From Spiroplasma chrysopicola DF-1 (GTDB taxonomy: Bacteria > Bacillota_I > Bacilli_A > Mycoplasmatales > Mycoplasmataceae), in assembly GCF_000400935.1 (NCBI RefSeq), contig NC_021280.1:62001-126000 (forward strand): a DNA stretch of 64,000 nt, read 5' to 3'. Position numbers and translations under genes: made by a program. Within the stretch, counting starts at the first letter, position 1; every line of letters begins with the position of its first letter. Positions 32,264-43,055 of the stretch are shown one piece after another. Below the pieces are notes generated by a model. That model saw only the letters and a program-made list of their open reading frames with translations. It ran no database searches and was not told where the DNA came from.

Positions 32264-34315
32264 ATGGATAATGAAAAAGGAAAGTTTAAAGCCCAAAAAG
32301 AACATAAACTGTCAAAAGGCTTTAAAACATGGTGAGATAATAAAGCACTACCAGTAATGTCAAAACTTGGTAATCAACGCCATTTATCAGCAATTCGTGA
32401 TTCATTTGGAACAATGATTCCGTTAATTATCGCTGGGGGATTAGGATTATTAATAGATGCCATTATTTTTGGTGGGGCTGGATCAGGAAAAATCTCATTG
32501 TTAGGTTTATTTGCTCGTGCTGCTGGATATGCATGAGATGATATTGGACCTTTATTTAATAATTTAGAAACTAGTTGAGGGAAAGCGTCGCAAATTGGGG
32601 CATTAGCTTTTGGCCAAATCCAAATTGCCACAATTGGGGCGATGTCATTGTATTTTGCCTTTTTACTAGGGTATTTTCTAGCTTTATCACGTAATTATAA
32701 AAATCCAACAATTGCTGGATTAGCATCATTTGCTGGTTTTATTATTGCAAGTATGGGCCAAGTTTCATTCTTTATGGATGCAAAAGGTTTATTTGCTGCT
32801 TTAGTGATTGGAATCGTTACAACGGAGTTATTTGTTTGATTTGGTAATATGAAAAAACTAGAAATTAAATTACCAGATGGTGTCCCCCCCGCAGTTGGGA
32901 AATCATTTGCCGTCTTTTTACCAATGACATTTACATTAGGGATTGTGGCTGTGTTAAACATTATTGTTTTAGCCCCAGCAATCGCTCGCCCTGATTGAGG
33001 ATGAGAGATCGAATCTTGAAACACCTTAGTTTCAAATAAAAACTTATGATCATCAGCAATTGGTGATAATGTTAAATTAAAAACATTTGCCGACTTTTTA
33101 TACCAAACATATCATCTAGAGTTATTTGCTCGTGATATAACTGGTGCTTGAGACTTTAGTCAAACCGGAGCAGATTGAGCTGGAATTTTTGGAACAGCAA
33201 CAATTAGTCAAATTGAAAGTTTGATGAATACTGGTTTTGGATTAGGTAATGAAGCAGTAATGAAAGAATGATTTAATAACTTAACAACAGCAATGAGTGG
33301 GAAAGGAACTAATGCTTTTGGGCAATTTTTATTATCATTAAATGGCCAAACAATTGCTGGTAATAAAGGAATTGATTCAATTGTTGCTAATTTCTTCTTC
33401 TCAACAAATGCAAATGGGGAAGCCTTCCTAACTGTTGCTGAACGATATGCTACAGTTCCAATTGGTAGTTCATCCTTTGGAATTGGAGCCGCAATTTATC
33501 GATTCTTTACTTCATGATTTATTGGTTTTGCAACTGGGAATGGGGGATTAGGATTAGCTGTTGCTTATGCCTTCTTTATCTCATTCTTCTGATTCTTTGG
33601 AATCCATGGTTCAAATATTATGGGAGCCATTTTTGAACCAATTTGATGAATGATTATGGGAGTTAATACAGCCTTGATTTCATCAGGATTACCAGCAAGA
33701 ACTAATTTAAATGATCAATTAGGAATCTTTGGGAAACCATTCTTTGATATTTATATGAATATTGGTGGTTCAGGAGCAACATTAGGATTATTAATTATGG
33801 TGTTAGTATTATCAAAACGCCGTGAATTAAAAGAAGTTTCAAAATATGCCCTTCCCGCGGGATGTTTTAATATTAATGAACCAGTTATCTTTGGTTTCCC
33901 AATCGTTTTAAACCCAACTTATTTTGCACCATTTATTTTATCACCATTATTAGCAATGTTAATTGGGTGATTAGCAACAGGACCAATGCATATTGTTAAT
34001 GTTGTTTATGTCACTGTTCCATGGACAACACCTTGAATTATTGGAGCGGTTTTAGCAACCGTTGATCCAATGGCCATTCTCGTCGCCTTAATTTGTTTTG
34101 TGGTTGCCACAGCAGTTTGAATTCCATTTATTCTTTTGGATAATTCGCTTTACTTCCGTAAATTACAAAAAACAAATCCTGCCGAATATGAAGAAGAAAT
34201 GCGTTATTTAAAAGATAAAGCATATCGTAATTCTGTTAAAGAAAAAGCAAAAGCTGAAAAGGCCGCTGCGAAAGCTGAATTAAAAACTCTTCATGAGGCA
34301 AAAAAACAAAAATAA
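32264..34315 (+). CDS. PTS lactose/cellobiose-family IIC with a large extra loop
   Basis: Membrane channel of the PTS, 683 residues, against about 430-460 for most relatives. The core is clear: SAIRDSFGTMIPLIIAGG near the N-terminus, PPAVGKSFAVFLPM, the FFGIHGSNIMGAIFEP substrate-site segment, and FNINEPVIFGFPIVLNP. The extra length comes from a hydrophilic insertion at about residues 250-415 and a Lys/Ala-rich tail of about 50 residues after the last helix. Reading needs about twenty TGA Trp codons and one frame holds throughout, so it is one gene. The insertion could be an external domain. Confidence 0.9.
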
Positions 34316-34325
34316 GGATCAATAA

Positions 34326-34370
34326 AAAAATTACCTTATGTTAAGTTAATGTTAACGTAAGGTAATTTTT
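34326..34370 (+). terminator. Terminator after PTS IIC
   Basis: A long stem of ATTACCTTA and TAAGGTAAT, extended inwards by GTTAA/TTAAC and outwards by A/T runs, ends the IIB-IIC transcript. Confidence 0.85.
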
Positions 34371-34389
34371 AATAATATATTAAGTGGGG

Positions 34390-34587
34390 CTAAAAAACGG
34401 TTAAAGCAACAATGATTAGAACTGTAAAAGTGGTAAAACCAACTGCTGAACTAACGATTAATGCTAAACGATGCCAGGGTGCAAAACGTTGTAAAACCTT
34501 GTCACGGAAACGGACAATTGTTCATACAACAAAAGGAATTAAGAAAAAAATAACGGCAATTGTTATAATTATTGTTTGTGTTGTCAT
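34390..34587 (-). CDS. Small membrane protein, 65 residues, second of a divergent pair
   Basis: A minus-strand 65-codon frame with an AGGTGAAG ribosome-binding site, starting MTTQTIIITIAVIFFLIPFV. It has two hydrophobic helices (about residues 4-24 and 42-63) around a basic hinge (VRFRDKVLQRFAPWHR). Length, helix spacing and hinge match the protein at 31531-31728, though identity is low. It lies head-to-head with the second GH1 gene. Function unknown. Confidence 0.6.
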
Positions 34588-34645
34588 TTCTTCACCTACC
34601 ATTTTTATAATTATAGCAAAATAGATAACAAAGGGAGGAATTTCG

Positions 34646-36136
34646 ATGAAATTAGATAAAGATTTTATTTTTGGTGCTTCAACAAATGCCTTTCAAATTG
34701 AAGGAGCTCGAAATCTAGGGGGGCGAACAGATTCAATTTGAGATGAATTTACAAAACGATGTTTTCATATTCCCCCAGCTGGGAAAAATGACCGCGAAAT
34801 TAACTCAATTGCTATTAGTGCTGATTTTTATCACAAATATCAAACTGATATTCGGATTATGAAACGGTTGGGATTAAATGGATTAGTTTATAATATTGAC
34901 TGAACAAGAATCTTTTCAAAAAATAGTCAAGAAGTTAATTGAGAAGGAATTAAGTTTTATGATAATGTTTTTGCAACATTACGAGCAAATAATATTAAGC
35001 CAATCCCAATTTTATTTCACTGGGATACGCCAATGTGAGCTGAACTACAAGGGGGATTTGAAAACCGCGCAATTTTGGAATGATTTCAAGGCTATGTTGC
35101 AACTGTCTTTAAATACTTAGGAAAATATACAGATGTTTGATTTGTTAATGATGAAAATTCAACTTTTACCCTTGATGGCTATTTGAGCGATTATTTACCG
35201 CCAGGTAAAAATAGTAAAGAAGGTTTTGCCCGCGCAATTCACCATTTGAATCTTTGCACAGCTTTGACAAAAATCGAATTTGAAAAAGCAAAAGTAGCGG
35301 GAAATGTTAGCGCTCAAGCCTTATTAGGAATTGACCATGATTGATCACCAGGAATTCCATATCGTATCGAAGATGAAAAGGCCTGCCAAGAATATAACCT
35401 TTGGTTTAAGAATTTTTTTCTTGATCCAAATTTAAAGGGAACTTATCCTCCAGTATTTCAGCAGTGATTAGCAATGCAAGGATTAAGCGATATTATTCAA
35501 TCAGGGGACATGGAGCTATTAAAAAATAATTGTGTAGATTTAATCGGTTGAAATTATTATCGTCCAGCTTATATTTCTCGTGATGATTATCAAGAAAAAC
35601 AAGGGGAAATGCAAATTACCAGTAAAACATTTTTTGTTAAAGGTTTTAAACAAGTCTTTCCAAAAGAAAATGTCCGCTATACAAGTTGAAATTGAATTAT
35701 TGATCCGACAATGTTAGGACCAGGAGCACAAGCGTTATGAGCGGAATATCAAAAGCCGTTGATGATTGTGGAAAATGGTTTAGGAGCCTTTGATGATAAA
35801 AGTGGGGAATTAATCTTAGATTATAACCGGGCCGAATATCTAAGTTTACATTTTGCGGAAGTAAAAAAAGCAATTGCCCAAGGAGTTAAATTCATTGGCT
35901 ATTCATTATGAACCTACTGTGATATTTTTTCCCCAAGTGGAGGTTATCGCAAAGATTATGGTTTAGTAGCAGTTGATTTTAATAGCCCGAATAAAACCAG
36001 AATGCCAAAGTTATCTTATGTGTGATATCAAAGGTTAATTAATAGTGGAGGTGAAAATCTCGCCCACGATGATCATGATACATTACAACAATTATTAAAA
36101 GATGAGTTATCAACATGAGACTTTTGGTATCAGTAA
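34646..36136 (+). CDS. Family 1 glycosidase, second phospho-glycosidase, altered acid/base motif
   Basis: Predicted phospho-beta-glycosidase, 496 residues. It shares the GH1 layout: FIFGASTNAFQIEGA, FHWDTPMWAELQGGF, the nucleophile Glu376 in MIVENGLG, and SLWTYCDIFSPSGGYRKDYG. The acid/base motif is VNDENS rather than TFNEP. Aligned on the upstream Trp, the catalytic Glu is kept (E170), but the preceding Asn, nearly invariant in this clan, is Asp169. This may change substrate preference. The start follows AAGGGAGGAATTTCG. It begins the run to oxidoreductase, ROK kinase, IIA and MupG-like genes, with short gaps throughout. Confidence 0.87.
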
Positions 36137-36149
36137 GGAGTCAAAGAAA

Positions 36150-37202
36150 ATGCGAATAGTATGTATTGGCGCTGGGCGAATTGTCAAATGATTTTGTGAA
36201 GATTTAGCCTTTAGTAAATATCGTGATAAAATTAAATTGTATGGAATTTACAATCGAACGAAGCAGAAAGCAGAAATTTATCAAGAAAATTATCAGTTTG
36301 AAATTGTTTATGAAGATTTAACAGCAGTAATTGCTGATAAAAATAATTATGATTTAGTATATGTTGGAACTAGTGATGAGACGCATTATCAAATCGCGAA
36401 ATTATTACTGTCCGCTCAAATTCCAGTTTTTTGTGAAAAACCCTTAGCCTTAAGTTATCATGAAGCCCAAGAGTTATATCAAATTGCCCAAGACCAGCAA
36501 GTACTGTTATTTGATGGAATAAAAACTGGGTTTTCCCCAGCTTATCAAGCAATGAAAGCTGATATTCAGGCGGGGTTAATTGGCAAAGTACAATATTTGC
36601 GGGCTAGTCATGCCAAAATTTCAACAAGTGGACAGATCCCTAATCCTCAAAGCAATGATCAAAACTTTGCTGGCTTACATCTTGCTGGGGGAGTTTATGC
36701 TTTATTTATTGGCCTTGATATTTTAGGCCCAATTAAAACAACGATGCACCTAAATAATTCTTATCCAAATCACCCAGCAATTTCAACTTCTGTTTTAACA
36801 AACCGACATCAAAATAATGGTATTTCAACAATTATTGCGAGTGATAGTTTAACAAGTGATTTATCAGCAGAAATTCTCGGAACAAAGGGTTACATTAAAT
36901 TGGGTGGTAATTTAGCAAAATATAATCAAGATTATCGGAAAGATTCTTGCCATATGGCTTATACTTACCAAGTATATGATACTAATGGCAACATTCTAAA
37001 AAATGTAGATCTACCTTTAACAACAAAAGGGGAAGGGCTTTTTTTAGAAATTGATCATCTATATGAATTATGAATAAACAAGCAATTAGCATCCCCAATT
37101 GTACCCCCAACAATTTCGCTAGCGATAATAGAGATTTTAGCAAAAACAAATAATACAAATGATTATGAAGTAGTTGCTATTAAAGGAGGAAAAAGTGAAT
37201 AA
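36150..37202 (+). CDS. Gfo/Idh/MocA-family oxidoreductase
   Basis: Predicted NAD(P)-dependent sugar or sugar-derivative dehydrogenase, 350 residues. The N-terminal Rossmann part starts MRIVCIGAGRIVKWFCEDL; its glycine motif GAGRI lacks the second usual Gly. It continues with VYVGTSDETHYQIAKLLL and the diagnostic CEKPLAL, with the conserved Lys. The C-terminal half has GGVYALFIGLDILG in place of the usual G-G-x-L-x-D. The start follows AAGGAGTCAAAGAAA, 13 bases after the GH1 stop. The stop overlaps the GTG start of the kinase gene, so the two are coupled. The substrate is unknown. Confidence 0.88.
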
Positions 37203-38148
37203 AATTTTAGTAATTGATTTAGGAGGAACATCTGCGAAATGTGCTGTTTTTGCTGATAATAAAGCAATGTTGTTAGAATTTAAAGTTAAGACCGAAATTA
37301 CAAATATTTTACCTAATTTAAAAGCAGTAATTAGTGAACAATTAACTGGGAATGGGATGCTTTGAACTGAAATTAGCGCGATTGGTTTTGCCTTACCAGG
37401 TTTTTTAGATGATAAAACTGGTGTTGTAACATTAGCTAGCAATTTGGGGTGAAAAGACTTTCCGATTCGCCAAGAAGCGGAGGCTCTTTTCCAAAAACAA
37501 ATTTTTATTATTAACGATGCTAATGCCGCAGCGTTAGGAGAATTTTGAAATAAAACAGATCAAACAATTCATTCTTTAGCATTATATACGTTAGGGACAG
37601 GAATTGGTGGGGGCTTGATTCTAAATGACCAACTCTGAACAGGAGCAACTGGTTATGCAGGAGAATTTGGTCATGGGGGCAATTTCCAAAATGAATTTCC
37701 GTGTAGTTGTGGCTTAGAACATTGCATTGAACCACTTTCTTCGGCAACAGGATTAACAAAGTTAATTAATCGTAAAGCAAGGACTGAACCAAATAGTTCG
37801 TTGGGAAAATTAGCCCACCGTCTCCGTCATTCATTAGGATTAGGGAATATTAAATCCTTGTTAGAAAACCATGACCAAGAAACTATTGCTGTCCTGGAAA
37901 AAGGTCTGGAACCATTGGCCCAGCATATTGCTACTTTGATTTATGTTATTAACCCCGCTTTAATTATTCTAGCAGGTGGGGTGACAAATTTAGGGCCAGA
38001 ATTGTTAACAATTATTACTAATTTGGTCCATCGTGTAACAGGAAAATTTTTATGAAAAACCTTTGATCTTAAAATCTCAGCTTTACAAGATAAAGCGGGA
38101 ATGTATGGGGCAGCATATTTTGCCTTTAAAAATTTAAATTTATTGTAA
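37195..38148 (+). CDS. ROK-family sugar kinase
   Basis: Predicted ATP-dependent kinase of glucose, N-acetylmannosamine or a related sugar, 317 residues. It has ILVIDLGGTSAKCAVF (phosphate 1), the substrate-site segment NDANAAALGEFWNK with the catalytic Asp, the Gly-rich GTGIGGGLI, a GHGG segment and the zinc site CSCGLEHCIE, typical of ROK proteins. GTG at 37195 is chosen as start because AAAGGAGG lies 6 bases before it; upstream frame extension has no such signal. It overlaps the oxidoreductase gene by 8 bases. A transcription-factor role is unlikely because there is no helix-turn-helix domain. Confidence 0.9.
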
Positions 38149-38170
38149 AATGATATTAAGGAGTAAGAAA

Positions 38171-38503
38171 ATGGAAAAATTAAATTTTGAAGAAATCTCA
38201 TTTGGGATTATTACATATGCAGGAATGGCAAAATCAAATGCCTTAATTGCCATTACAAAAGCAAAAACAGGAGGTATTATTGAAGCTGAAAAACTAATTA
38301 CTGAAGCAGAACAGCATATTATTGAAGCCGAAAAAACACATATGAATGTTATTCAACAAGAGGCCCAAGGAGTCAAACATCAAATCCCGGTCTTATTTAT
38401 GCACGCAGAAGATCAAATGATGAGTGCCCAAATGGTAATTGAATTGGCAAAAGAATTTATTAGTTTATACCAAATTTTAAAAACAAAAAATTTACTTGAT
38501 TAA
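38171..38503 (+). CDS. PTS lactose/cellobiose-family IIA
   Basis: Carries phosphate from HPr to the IIB encoded at 31938. The 110-residue all-helical protein has the family pattern FGIITYAGMAKSNALIAITKAKTGG and the active-site segment VLFMHAEDQMMSA with H78. ATG 38171 is preferred over an in-frame ATG at 38150 because AAGGAG lies just before 38171 and the shorter form matches family length. It follows the kinase by 22 bases and precedes the MupG-like gene by 12, so it is within the same operon. Confidence 0.92.
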   Translation: MEKLNFEEISFGIITYAGMAKSNALIAITKAKTGGIIEAEKLITEAEQHIIEAEKTHMNVIQQEAQGVKHQIPVLFMHAEDQMMSAQMVIELAKEFISLYQILKTKNLLD

Positions 38504-38515
38504 GGAGGAAGCAAA

Positions 38516-39634
38516 ATGGCAATTGGAGTTAGTATCTATCCCCATTTATTAATAGGGAAAGAAAAAGAATTAGAACAATATTTAGTAAAATGTGCCAACG
38601 GAGGGATCCAAATTATTTTTACAACAATGATTAACTTTAAAAAAGATAATTTAGAGTTAATTACGTTGTTTAAAAAAATGACCAACAGGGCCAAAAAATT
38701 AGGGATAATGGTTTATGGCGATATTAATGGCGAAGTTTATCAAGAATTTGGATTGGATAAAAATAATCGTGAGCAATTAATGCGTTTTTTCAAAGATGAA
38801 CTAGGTTTAACTGGTTTGCGTTTTGATGATGGAATTGATGGGGTTGGAATTGCTAAACTATCAAATAATCCCGATCAGTTTAAAATTATTTTAAATGCTG
38901 CGTCCCCTTCACTTGAATTAGAGTATTTAATTTCATTAGGAGCAAATAAAGATAATCTGCTTTCTTGTTGAAACTTTTACCCGCAACGCTATACAGGGGC
39001 TGGGGTGGATTACTTTTTAGACAACCTTGATTATATTAAAAATAATGGGGTTAAAGTCCAAGCGTTTGTTGCTTTACAACGCGATGATGCCCAAGGGCCA
39101 TGAATTCACAATGATAAATTGCCAACGTTGGAACTTCATCGCGATGAAAGTTTAAACTTCCAAATTCGTCATTTAAATGCGCTTGGTGTTGACGATATTA
39201 TTGTTTCAACCCAATTTTTAAATGACGAAGAATTTAAAGAACTTAAAAATCTCAATTTAACAAAAGTATACTTTAATTTACTGCCTAATCAGAATTTGAC
39301 TTTAGCAGAGTTAGAAATTTTAAATGACCATACAGTCCACTTTGTTCGCCCCGATTTAGCCGAATTTGTGATTCGTAGTACTTTTTCACGATTAAAATAC
39401 CAAGGGGTTAATATTATTGCTCAGAACGAACAACCGCAGTATTTTGAACCAGGAGATGTTTTAATTTTAAACGATAAAGCCCAAAATTATACGGGGGAAT
39501 TACAAATTGTTTTAAAACAAATTAAGAATGATGGAATCCGTAATTTAGTTGGGAAACTATCACCAGTGGAAGGATATCTAATTGAAACACTAGAACCAAA
39601 TCAAGAGTTTGCGTTTAACCTTTTAGATAATTAA
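38516..39634 (+). CDS. MupG/DUF871-family protein (GH170), probable phospho-muramidase-like hydrolase
   Basis: A 372-residue protein of the DUF871 family. Characterised relatives in wall-bearing Firmicutes (MupG) split MurNAc 6-phosphate from GlcNAc during wall recycling. Seen here: an N-terminal TIM-barrel-like part with MAIGVSIYPHLLIGKEKE, GIMVYGDINGEVYQEF and RFDDGIDG, then CWNFYPQRYTGAGVDYF, and a C-terminal beta-rich domain with SPVEGYLIETLEPN. The start follows AAGGAGGAAGCAAA. The lineage has no wall, so the substrate must come from outside or be something else. It closes the glycoside operon. Confidence 0.88.
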
Positions 39635-39652
39635 GTTAATTTTAAAAAAGAT

Positions 39653-39682
39653 TTGATATTGCTAGGGCAAATGTGTTAAAAT
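39653..39682 (+). promoter_or_regulatory. Promoter of upp with extended -10
   Basis: TTGATA at 39653-39658, an 18-base spacer, and TGTTAAAAT at 39674-39682 (TG plus -10). Confidence 0.55.
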
Positions 39683-39710
39683 CTAATAAATTTGAAGGAG
39701 TTAGAAGATA

Positions 39711-40334
<624 letters not shown>

Positions 40335-40377
40335 AATTTCTAATTGAAAAAATCGCTTTAAAGGTGTAGAATGTAAA

Positions 40378-40758
40378 ATGTCATTGATAAGTATCATAAT
40401 GCTCTTCGGGGCATTAATTGTTTTGACAATTTTATATTTTAGCGTTGATATCAGTTGAAATATTTATACTGGCTTAGGGTTAGGATATTTGTTTTCTCTT
40501 ATAGGTTTCTTAATCATTTTATGATCATGATGATTGTTAAGTATAAGTTTAAATAAGTTCCTCTTTGTCTTGCTATATTTTTTTCGAATCTTTATCTATT
40601 TAATTCCAATTGTTATTTTTGTAAAAGCGCCAAATTCTTTTAGCATTATTACCTTAGCAATTGGTTTAGTAATTTATCCACTATCAGCGTTATTGGTAAA
40701 TATTAAATTGCCTCTAAAACGTCGTAAAGTAAGAAAGGAAGTGGCAAATTGTGAATAA
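40378..40758 (+). CDS. AtpI-like membrane protein of the ATP synthase operon
   Basis: A 126-residue protein with four hydrophobic segments, in the position of atpI at the head of the atp operon. Sequence similarity to AtpI is weak, so the call rests on place, length and helix pattern. The frame reads through five TGA Trp codons, three of them in the segment ILWSWWLLS. ATG 40378 is chosen because the ATG at 40371 is followed at once by TAA. Its last 8 bases overlap atpB, so they are coupled. In other bacteria AtpI helps assemble the c-ring. Confidence 0.7.
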
Positions 40759-41569
40759 TAAGAGTTTTATACTTGCCAACTTAATTCCCGATGAAACGCA
40801 AAGCGGGATGGGGGCATGAAGTTATACTATTTTATTACCACAATTAATTACAATTGTTATTACAACTTTTATTATCATGATGCTTTCAATTGGTTACTAT
40901 AAGCGCTTAAAAAGACTAGGTCCAACCGATGTACCTGGGGGTCTAGTTTTGTTTGCCGAAATATCAATCAAATGAGTTGAACAACAAGTTGTTGAATTAA
41001 TGGGGCCAAAATATAAATCATTAACAATTTATGTAATGTACTTATTGTTATATATTGGAATTGGAAACTTAATGTCAGTTGTAGGCTTTGAGTCAATTGC
41101 AACAGCCTATACCGTACCATTATCAATGGGGTTAGTTACTTTTATTGGGATTTATTACTTTGGGATTAAATACCATAAAATTGTTTTCTTTAAAAAATAT
41201 ATTGTTAATCCCCTTGAATTATTAACGCAGTTTGTGCCATTGATCTCAATTTCATTCCGTTTATTTGGGAATCTTTTAGGAGGATCAATCATTATGGCCT
41301 TATTTTCTTCGTTAATGGGCTTTATTTGAGGACAAATTCCTTATATTGGTCCAGTTGATTTATTATCAGGAGTTACCTTACCATTTTTAAGTTTGTATTT
41401 TGATATTTTTGATGGAATTATTCAAGCCTATATTTTTGCCATCTTAACAATTTCCTACTGAGCGTTAGAGATCAAAGAAGAAGGCAATAAAAGTAGTGAG
41501 GAGCGGGTGGTTGCCGTCAAGCGCAAGCCACTTAGTAAAAAAGAATTAAAAATTGCTCAAAAAGCATAA
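40751..41569 (+). CDS. atpB: ATP synthase subunit a
   Basis: Forms the proton half-channels of Fo. The 272-residue membrane protein starts at GTG 40751, inside the end of the preceding gene and behind AAAGGAAG. It has the essential Arg in SISFRLFGNLLGGSI and the conserved helix SYWALEIKEE at the end, followed by a Lys-rich tail. Several Trp are TGA. Subunit c follows after 49 bases. Confidence 0.93.
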
Positions 41570-41618
41570 AAAAGTATTAAAATATTTTTATAGATTAAAA
41601 GAAAAAGGAGAAAGAAAA

Positions 41619-41906
41619 ATGTTTGAATTAATGTCAAATTTTGTAGGAATGTTAATGTTTGCTGAAATGACAGGAGATATTACCAAAGGACTAGCATACT
41701 TAGGATCAGGAATTGCAGCGATTGGTTGTTTAGGGGCCGGAATTGGGCAAGGATATACTGGGGGAAAAGCAGTTGAAGCTGTTTCACGTAACCCAGAAGT
41801 TGAAGGGAAAGTTCGTACCTTATTTATTGTTGCTGCGGCGATTTCAGAATCAGGAGCAATTTATGCGTTAGTTATTTCAATTATTTTAGCTTTCGTTGTT
41901 GCTTAA
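41619..41906 (+). CDS. atpE: ATP synthase subunit c
   Basis: Rotor-ring subunit of Fo, 95 residues and two helices. Helix 1 is GLAYLGSGIAAIGCLGAGIGQGYTGGKA, the polar loop is SRNPEVEGK, and helix 2 holds the proton-binding E77 in AAISESGAIYALV. ATG 41619 is preferred to an in-frame start further upstream because AAAGGAGAAAG lies just before it. It carries a short N-terminal extension of about 20 residues, as in other mollicutes. Confidence 0.96.
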   Translation: MFELMSNFVGMLMFAEMTGDITKGLAYLGSGIAAIGCLGAGIGQGYTGGKAVEAVSRNPEVEGKVRTLFIVAAAISESGAIYALVISIILAFVVA

Positions 41907-41964
41907 GCACACCTTGTAACAAAAGAGATTATTTATTAATTTAGAAGAAAGAGGTTGAGGGGAT

Positions 41965-42492
41965 ATGTTAATGTTATTGTCAAGTACAGTTAATCCAGCG
42001 GAAATTATTAATCAGTTATTTCCTAATTTATGGGTTTTTATTGCCCATATTATTGCGACAATAATTTTATTAATTTTATTGTCAAAATGAGTTTACAACC
42101 CATTTCGTAAAGCAATGCGTGCTCGTCGTCAAAAAATTCAAGAAATGATTACGGATGCTGCTGATAAACAAACAAAGGCAACAATTAAAGAAAAAACAGC
42201 CCTTGAAATGTTAACAACAGCAAAAGTTGACGCTTCTTCAATTATTTCAGAAGCTCGTGCTGAAGCGGAAGCCAAAAAACATAATCTCTTAGATGAAACA
42301 AAAAAAGAAATTGTGCATTTGAATGAACAAGCACGAAAAGAATTAGCAAAAGAAAAAGAGCAATATCAAGATGATATTCGTAAAGCAATTATTAATACAG
42401 CGTTTGATGCGGCGCAGCATCTGTTAGAAAAAGAAATTAACAAGGAAAAACATCAAAAAATTATTGAAGATTTTATTGATAATTTAAACTAA
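41965..42492 (+). CDS. atpF: ATP synthase subunit b
   Basis: Peripheral stalk of the ATP synthase, 175 residues. One transmembrane helix (about residues 22-40, WVFIAHIIATIILLILL) is followed by a long charged coiled coil. The segment KWVYNPFRKAMRARRQKI is typical of the b-subunit neck. There is no lipoprotein signal peptide, unlike in some mycoplasmas. The second ATG at 41971 is a possible alternative start. It lies 4 bases before atpH. Confidence 0.94.
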
Positions 42493-42496
42493 GATT

Positions 42497-43042
42497 ATGA
42501 AAATTAGTGAACGATTTATTTATAATTATGCCGCCGCCTTGATGAATATTGCTAGTGAAGATGATAAAGTAAAACACTATTTAGCAGTATCAAATTTAAT
42601 AGTTGAAATATTAAAAAAATATCCAATTTATATCAAAATTATCAGTAACGTTGATATTCCAAAGCAAGAACGCAAAGATGTTTTGAAAGAAGCATTTGGG
42701 AAAGTAATTGACGTTAAGATTTTGCATGCCCTTTATTTACTAATTGATCGCGAAGCTTTTAGCGTGGTTCGACCAATTTTTAAACAATTAAGAAAATTAA
42801 TTAATTTAAAAAATGATGTTCGCTATGGAAAGGTTTTCTCAGCATTACCATTATCGGATGAACAAATTGAAATAATTGAGGCAAAAATTAGTCAAAAGTT
42901 TGGTTATCATATTGAATTAGTTAATAAGATTGATAAAAAAATTATTGCGGGAATTAAAATTAAGGTTAAAGATGAAATTATTGATGGTTCAATTGCTGGG
43001 CAATTAGAAGCAATGCGCGCTAAAACTTTGAATAATAAATAG
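42497..43042 (+). CDS. atpH: ATP synthase subunit delta
   Basis: Links the peripheral stalk to the F1 head. The 181-residue protein starts RFIYNYAAALMNIASEDDK and has the C-terminal family motif IIAGIKIKVKDEIIDGSIAGQLEAMR. No strong ribosome-binding site is seen, so translation probably couples to atpF, 4 bases upstream. Confidence 0.94.
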   Translation: MKISERFIYNYAAALMNIASEDDKVKHYLAVSNLIVEILKKYPIYIKIISNVDIPKQERKDVLKEAFGKVIDVKILHALYLLIDREAFSVVRPIFKQLRKLINLKNDVRYGKVFSALPLSDEQIEIIEAKISQKFGYHIELVNKIDKKIIAGIKIKVKDEIIDGSIAGQLEAMRAKTLNNK

Positions 43043-43055
43043 AAATTGGGGGAAC

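Noticed and set aside
37174-37194. Upstream TTG start for the ROK kinase
   Set aside because: It would lie before the AAAGGAGG site; GTG at 37195 has the correct spacing and family start.
41553-41618. Longer atpE start overlapping the end of atpB
   Set aside because: No ribosome-binding site there; AAAGGAGAAAG precedes 41619 and the shorter product matches subunit c.
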